From Echinometra lucunter (taxonomy: Eukaryota > Echinodermata > Echinoidea > Camarodonta > Echinometridae), in NCBI GenBank assembly GCA_029962745.1, contig CM057154.1:22437303-22501302 (forward strand): a stretch of DNA of 64,000 nt. Reading direction: 5' to 3'. Positions 41,301-50,300 of the stretch are shown one piece after another. Below the pieces are notes generated by a model, which made no database searches, had not been told where the DNA came from, and saw nothing but the letters and a program-made list of their open reading frames with translations. The position numbers were made by a program, and so were the translations under genes. Within the stretch, counting starts at the first letter, position 1. Every line of letters starts with the position of its first letter.

Positions 41301-44300
41301 TTAGTGTGATACGAGTCAGTCTTAGTCTTGGTGAACCCCCCCCCCCCCCCCGAGTCAATAAAACATTTTTGCCAATTAAATCAAGAGCCTGAGCTTCAGT
41401 CTCCCTTACCTTGCCATGTTAGAATGTTTTTGTTTTGCTTAGTTTATGGTAGTTGTTTATACAAACTTTAACATAAACTTTGAAATGAATCATTTTTATT
41501 GGTATTTTCCATTGTTTTGTTTTTGTTCTTTTACAATAGTTCAATGAACCAGTTATACATGAAGCTGTACACTACGCACAACACTCAATCAGATTCATTC
41601 TTTTTTCACACGTACACAGCATGACCATATGTATTGTTAATTCACAGGAATTAATCCTGCCCACAAGACATATTTTTCCTGGAAAATGTCAAAATAGACT
41701 TTTAATTGACAGAAAGTTGCCATTTCTTTCAGGCATATTTAAAGTGATTGATTATACAGTATACATGTACTTGCATTCAAATACTATTTTTCCAAAATGT
41801 AAAATTCTTCCTCCACATATTACGATGGAAACACATGTATTGTAAGAACTTGACATCTCCCTTTTTTTTTAGTTTTTTGTTTTACACACATGTACATGTA
41901 ATTTCCTTGAAGTTGTGATATTATATTGAAAGAAAGTTAAAAAAAAAATCACTCAGCATCTCATGCCAAGTTCCTTAATGCTGAAGAGAACACACAATAA
42001 CAATACTCAGTTCTGTCACTTGATTGTATTTTAGGAGTGAATTCACAGAAATAAATATTTCTCTTGCACTAATTCCCCTTTTACTCCCCTGCAATCAACT
42101 AGAGCATAAACTAACAGGATCTCAACAAAATTTTGGATAAAAACTTCTTCAAATGCAAGCCATGGGTGAAACAAACAACTTACACTGTAAACCACAAGAA
42201 AGGGAATAAAATGGAACGAAAGTGAGAAAAGATGCCATTTTTTATTCCTAACAAGCACTAGCCTCTCAGGAACCCCTGTTGAACTTGTTGAACTTTTTTT
42301 TTTTTACAAGACTGACTCATTCAACTGTACCATTGACTTTTTGCCTTTCACTGTTGTGGTATAGTGAACTCAATTTGATAAAGGTAAACTGCACTTTGGC
42401 TGAACACATCATTGGCATACATGTACAAATGTACATTTGTGTACTCAGTCTGGGTCTTATTTGTCAATCAATGAAGGATTAAAATACTTCAAATAAAAAA
42501 TATTTGTCAAAATACTGAAATGTTTAAACATTTGGGTTTGAAATTAAGGGGGGGGGGTTCAAATCTAAAACACAGAACTGCAGCACTTACACTCTACATG
42601 TAGCTCTAACAGGAATCCTTTCTTTTTGTTTTGTTTATTATTTTTTTTGTTTTCTGTTCAGATAGAATATAATAATTTTCTTCAATTTTGAGCAATTTCT
42701 ACATGTCATTTGCGCATTTCTAAACAAGAATTACCAGTACTGCGTTGGTAAAATTAAAAAAAAAAACTGAAGGGGAAAAATAAATGCATTGTGACTAAGC
42801 TTAACACAAATCATCAACAATGCATTGAATGTTCATCTCTCTCAAAGCATTCAAGACACTTCAACAAAAAAAAAAAAAAATAAAGGGTTTCAGATATGAC
42901 AGACATGTAGTTGCAACAGAAATTCGCTAAATGTTTACTTTGATTGAGAAGAAAGAAATGCATTGGTGTGCAAGACACAAATGCTTCCACATTTATTTCC
43001 ACTTTCTGGGATCATGTACAATCGGCAAAAATTACCTCATTCACAGATAATGTTGTATCTCAAAACCAGAAGGGGCACGATACATCTTCGGAAGCAGGAA
43101 TAAAAATAGCATGTAATTTCATTGATTGCAATTATCATTGACTCTTAAGAGCAAGAATCAATCTCTTTACATGTAGGTGAATGACCGTAAAAGTGCACCG
43201 CTGAATTCTTGAATGATGGAACAACAATCCCATTTGGCACGGACAACTTGAAAAGTGATTCATCAAAAAGAATAAAAAAGGTACAATGGTACAAGTCACG
43301 CTTCAAGCAACTCTCCCTCTTTACATCTCCCCGTTACTGACAACTTTCCCTTCAGTGTAGGTGAATCGGTGTACATGTCACACCATTGTGATAATCCCCT
43401 TGTTGCGCTGAAATCCTCTTCAGTCCGTGAATGACTCTAGTCGCCTCAACGACCGTTTGCCATTGATTTGTTGGATCTCTCACAGCGGGCCAACAAAAGA
43501 CGATTATTGATTGCAATCCCAACCCTCCTGTAAGTTCGACACAAGTCGATGTGGTGGAAGCATTATCTTATGCCAAGACTATTGAGGATTCAATCTATTT
43601 CTTTAGGGAGTGGAATTTAAACGTTCCAACCTTGACAACTTCCACAATTTCACCCAAGTAATCAATGATGGTATGTCCATCAAGTGTCTGTGACCTAATG
43701 TAGGGTAGGGTTACGGGTACATGTATGTTCCCTCAGGTTGGGCAACAAAATCACATGATATCCTTGTAATGTTTCAACTGCTTCATTTTACAGTAAACAT
43801 TAATTCAAATGTGGCTTGATTTTGATGTGTCAATATGAGGTACAGTAGGTCTCCTATGCCATGTTTGAAGTGGAAATCCTTTATGGATTTATTCATTGCA
43901 ACACAATTTTTTTCTTTTACCCAAGTTACATGCATACTGTACATGTATGTATGTACACAGACATCACATTTACATTGGCAATGGACTTTCAGCTGATAAG
44001 AAATTACATTAAACCATGATGCTTCTTGTGAAGTAAATCTCAGTGGGACACCATTTTTTCTGATGAAGTCCTTACAAATTTTATATCGACAGATATTTGC
44101 CTACCGGTCGTTGTTTTAATGAGACGTGTTCTTTTTGTAGTTCTGGTATGTCAAAAAAAGTTGTCCCAACCCGATGTACACGTAATTACCCAGTACTCTT
44201 TTCTTTTCACCTCCCAAGTATGCAGTACCAGTTTTTCACCTCCCAAGTATGCAGTACCAGACAGAGTATTCTACTTGAAAATAAGTACATGTACATGTAC

Positions 44301-47300
44301 ATGTAGGCCTACACTAAAATATTGCTATGGATCTATAATCAGTTTACATATCTATACATTTTGTGTACATTTTTAAAACAATCTTTTGTCAGATGCACTG
44401 AAATCCACTACAGTTTTCCTTCTCATTTTAAAAAATCTGTTCCTTAATGTGTTCATTCAATGTGCAGTGTATTTTCTCTGGTATCTCACTGTACAACAGA
44501 TACAATTCAGTAATGTATTATTCCTTTTCATTATGAATTCCTTGACCCCCCCCCCCCCCCCCTTTTCTGAGAAACTGATGAAAGGACAAATGTAAGAGAT
44601 GATACATGTACCTACAGTGAATGTGTACAATGTAAGTGAATGTAATTTCTAAGACTGGCTTTTGATATGCACAATAAAAGACAAAGAAATGGTAAGCATT
44701 TGGGAAAGAAAGAAACAGTTATAAATGTAAACGCTTAGGCCTGCAGTACAGATCATAGAGATTAAAGAAAACGTTTTCTCTCCGTTAAATTTTCAGTGTA
44801 GTGCTTTCATTTATTCATTCACAACATGATTCGCTCTACGTCTGTGTCGCATCAAAACATCTCCAGATGACGCCAGAGTTAAAAGAAATCATGAAATCCT
44901 TTTGGAAAATGTCATTCAGAAATCACACAGCTGTCCCTATTCTCGCATCTTCGAGAAATGATCCAAATCACACATTAGCCAGATATTAATGAATTAGTCT
45001 CTCTTTTCAGACACACTTAAAAACTAATGTTCCGAAAACAATTTCCACAACAAACAGAAAAGTCCCACAACTCCTTCATGTCATTATGAATATTGTTGTA
45101 ATCCAGAAGGGTCAAAGAAATTTTAATACAGATATGGTCTATCAATCTGGTATGTTCAGTTTATCTTATGACATTCTAGAGGCCTGTATAAAAGTTTTTC
45201 TCTGCTATCTACAATATCCACAAATAAAAATACTGAAGTACCTGTGGATGTTTTAACCCATTCGTGACAGAAATTATTTAAAGCCTAATTTGATCAGTTT
45301 TTATTCTTCAAATTGGCAACACCAACATTTTTATTTTATTGCTACATTTTTCTTATAAAACATCATGTATCTCAAATGAATATAAATTGACAGAAATTAT
45401 GACGTGAAGTCCAAAATTTGCCAATTTGCAGGGGAAAAACGGTGATTTTAAACCTATCACATTGCCAATTTAAGGATTTTAATGCTTATTTTCCTTTAAA
45501 AATTTTTCAGCATCAAACAACGAATATTGACGCAACCAAAATGTGCACAGTTTGTGTAGAATTTTTTTGCTCTTTCTGCTCATGTATTTGGTATGATTTT
45601 TAGGGCTTTGCATCAAAAGATATTAGGCCAAACCACAAAATGTCACGAATGGGTTAATTTACATGAACACTTTTTTTTCCTTTTCCAAGAATTGTCAAGA
45701 ACACTCCTACAGTATATAATGAGAGCTAGAGCTGTGAAAAAAAGTGCTTGAAACCATACAAGCACAAGGAAGCTAAAGAGTCTGAATGGGATACTAAATT
45801 TATAGAGCACAACTGATTAAAATCCCACCTAATGCAGAACCATCCCGACTATGCTAAGACTCAGAAATCCCTCGGTGACGAGTTGTCGCCGCTATGATGT
45901 CGCGAAAATCAAGACAGATTTCTGACAAACAATCCCAGGCACAGCAGGCATACTTTCATTAAGATGCTTGAGTGTAATGACTGGATTAAAGTAAATAATT
46001 CATCACAGAGTTCATCAGAACACTTGTTGAATTAAAGTTCAAAGGCACCCATATACTGTACATTGTACATTTAGAATTCCATTGCAACTTGACTACACAC
46101 TCCTATAGGGACAGTGATAATAATGATAATAATTATATAGCCCCTAATACATTTAAGTGCTGTACAGAAATATTATCACTCATGTCAGGCATGCCCCCAC
46201 ACAATGTAAGCACTTTTCTTCACTCCCAAAGGAGCATTCCTTCATAGGCCAACATTAATGTTGGCCTATACATGTACATCGTCGCCTTTCCACAGAAAGG
46301 CCGTAAACACGAATTTCGGGTCGAAATTTCGATTTTCAGATTTTCTCATAGAACTATTAAGAAATGTGTGCTCTTTCTTCAGATACCATTCTCGAACATC
46401 AATTTGACGTCATTATGATGTAATAAGCCAATATAACAAAACAACGCGGGCACATGAATTCCAAACTGCTTCCTCGCTCAACGTGCTTACGCGCATAGAC
46501 CGCTTTGGGTTAGTGTCCTTTTTCTGGGAACTCGATTTATGAATTCAGGCATTTTTGTTCCAGGAAGAAAGGCGTTCAGGAAAAAATGCTTACGATTAGA
46601 AAACCTTTTTGAGTGTTTTAAGTAAAATCACAGAATATCATTGAAGAATAAATCTTGCTCTGTCTGAAATTGTGACAGTTAGGAGGGAGAAGTAATACAC
46701 TACATTGTAGCTGCTAAAAGCTCAAAGTAAGGTGAAAAAATAGAGTTCATGTAACTTCATTCACGTTTTTCTCGAGAACGTATGTATTTCACTCGTGTGC
46801 GTATTGGTGGCGTTCTTGCGGGCACATGACACATTAATGTTGCCCTTTACATGTACCTAGCCTACAAAAGACTACATTTCAAGTTCAGGTTTTATTTCCA
46901 ATATAACACAAGACATACATGTACATGTAACAGTGTATGAGAACAAAAATATTTGTGTAATTTGGAATTCTAACAATAAGCACATGATTATTACATTCAT
47001 ATGACAATGAATCTAAGTCATTTTATGATTTAAGAAGCCATAAATTCTTTAAAAAGATTGATTTTTATAATAAAAACATATTGTTACATTAACCCATTCG
47101 TGACAGGAATTATATAAAGCCTAATATGATCAGCTTTTATTCTTCAAATTGGCAATACCAACATTTTTATTTCATTGCTACATTTTCCTTATAAAACGTC
47201 ATGTATCTGAAATGAATATAAATTGACAGAAATTAAGAGAAGTCAAAAAGTTGCCAATTTGCAAGGTAAACGGTGATTTTAAACCTTCTATCACATTGCC

Positions 47301-50300
47301 AATTTAAGGATTTTAATGCTTATTTTCCTTTAAAAAAAATTTCAGCATCAAACAACAAATATTGACGCAACCAAAATGGGCACAGTTTGTGTAGAATTTT
47401 TTGCTCTTTCTGCTCATGTATTTGGTATGATTTTTAGGGCTTTATATCAAAAGATATTAGGCCAAACCACAAAATGTGGACCTCGGTCATGAATGGGTTA
47501 AAGAATATGCAATTTTCTACACTCTGGTCAGGATGGTTAACAGCCCTTGCAAGGAATAAGCCTTATCTGAGTGCACCTACATGTACAGTACACTGAATAG
47601 CACCTTTGTGCATTGCGGTATGTCTACATCATGTACTATTCAGTAGCAAAAAAAAACAAACAAACAAAAACAACACACTGAACACTACACTGTACAGCAC
47701 CTTTGTATTGTGGCATCTCTATTACAGTACTTAAGCAAAAAAACAAACAAACAAAAACAACACACTGAACACTACACTAAACACTACACTGTACAGCACC
47801 TTTGTATTGTGGTATCTCTATTACAGTACTTAAGCAAAAAACAACAACAAACACAAACAAACAAAAACAAATCCACTGAAATAGAGTTAGAAAGAAATAC
47901 AAATTCACAAATGAAATACAAAGTTATGTAAGACTGAAACAATGAGTCACTGCCTCTGTGCATGTACATGTATGCAGTTCTCACATTTTATATCAAACTA
48001 TATTGCTTGACATAAAATCTGTATCAGCTCTATTCTCGACATTTTTGAAGAGAACTTGAGAAGTTTGAGAGCACTTCACTTTTCTTTCTTTCGATTCCTT
48101 TCCATTTCTCTGAGGAGAAATGGGAAAGGATTTATCTCTACTTCTGTTTCTGATTTCTATTCCGGCCTCCCACACTCCTTCACAATATTTCCTGAAAGTT
48201 AGATCTCACCATCTTTCAACCTCTCATATCTGGCTCAAAGTCATATCTCCCTATCTCTCTCAGTTCGCTCCTCCCCCCCCCCCCCCCCTCCACGAATCCC
48301 CCAAGCCCGTTCTTTTCTCAGGTGGTCACATCTTAACTTTCTTTTTTGTTACCTACATGTACATGTACATGGACATTACCATGGGCAGTGGAATTTTAAC
48401 CTGAAGGTGAGATAAACAAAAAAAAGCCTTTAGAAAATTTACAAAAAAGAAATCATGAAATGAAGTCTAGATGTTTCTCAAAATCAGGAAATGAACCCTA
48501 GAGGTTTCTCAAAGTTATTGGGAGAAAATTTCACAAAGTTATTTCACAAAGATATTCACAAAGTAAAAAATTGAGGGACTGTGATTGAATATTTTCAAAC
48601 AAATGGACTTGACATAATATTCATGACCCCCCCCCCCCCTTCCCCCTCGTTTTCTCCCTGTGTTCAACTTCATAACTCACTACACTACACAGAGTCAACA
48701 GACACTGACAGTAAGCCCATATTTATAACTGTGCACAGTATGATGGGCCTGCCTGTTGCAAGCCAGTCAGTCGTGCCACAAGTTGAATGACCAGCTTTGC
48801 GCTATAAATGGCACAGAAAGCTTTCGGAAGCTTTTCCTTTTCACCCGACAGGAAAAGACCCTAGCACTTAAAAGAGAGAAAGAATGGAAGGAGTCAAACA
48901 GAGTCAGCCCCTAGTGAACTTCTCCATTTACCCATTGTGTGCCTGTCCCATTCAACCCCTGAGGATTACCGTGTCTAATCCCCATTTTTATCAATGCCTT
49001 CACTTCCTCTCCTTAAACACATATCTTTAAATCATGGAACCTACAATGTATTATGAAGTATACACAAGAAGATGATGTAGTTATTAAAGGTGCGAAGGGT
49101 CAATATTTGGAGAGCAGCTCAGGAGCCTCTTGGGACAAAGGGTTTTGAAAGCTCGAGGTTGAAGCTGAACTTGAACTTGAATGTGTGTGCTTGGAATGTA
49201 GAGACATTGTCCAAGTGTATTAACATTGGCATTGTACTGCAGAAGGGGCATTATCTTACATGTACAAGAATTCTCAATCAACAAATGGAAGCTTTGTTAT
49301 GAGGAAAGTGAAACAGAAATTACAGCCAGTTATATGAATTTTCATTACAGATTAATACAACACCACTGACAGACATGTTGCCTTACATGTACATATCCAC
49401 TTTGGTAAATTATTTCGTCATAAACTATTTTTGCCCCCTCACTTGTCATCACGGCTTTCCCCTGTTCGACTTTCTACATAAAAAGAAATAACACAGAAAA
49501 CCTACATGTGTAGACTTGCCTTTAATAACCCTTTGTCACTTTGTGTAGTGTAGTGCTAGTTATGTTTTAAGAATATTGCTATCTCTACAAATTATGCATT
49601 TTCAAAGAGTCTTCACCCTGTGAATGAGTTTGCAAAATATCCTAGTACAATATAATTGCTGATTCTTGTAAAGAGATAAGGCTGAAAATTTTTCAACACG
49701 GTCATTTTAATTTGTACCTCAGATAAAAACAAACCATTGCAATAGAGCCTGAAATGAGATAAAATGAGGAATTTGAAGTGAAAAGCTGCTTAAAATGCTG
49801 GCGCCTCTACTGTTATGGAACCAGTTATTTTTCTGGGATATTAACAATGGAATGCTTTGCCTCACTAATTCACTATACCCTAACACCTTCACCACAATCC
49901 TATTTTTGCCTGAAGACCTCACATTGAACTTGCAATTTTTTGTGTATATTTTCTTACCAGCCATTGACATTTTAAATGAGAGTGACCCCTGTAACCCCTC
50001 TAACTGCATTGTCTATTCTTATTGTGGTGAAAACACAGATTACCAGAAAGTGGATATTTTTGTCACATTCACATTACTTCAGATGCAGTGTATACAGTGT
50101 GTTTCTTAGATAAAAGACCCATTTACTAAATTGTATTCAGAATGTACATGTATGGGATGCATATTTCTGAAAGACTGTAAAAACCTTTGGCCAAAACTGT
50201 TGAATTCACCTGTGCTACATATTCGCATTTGCATGAATTTAATCCACATGGTATTATTTCATGCTATGCTTGGCAAGCCTCTAAGCATTTGGGTCATCCA

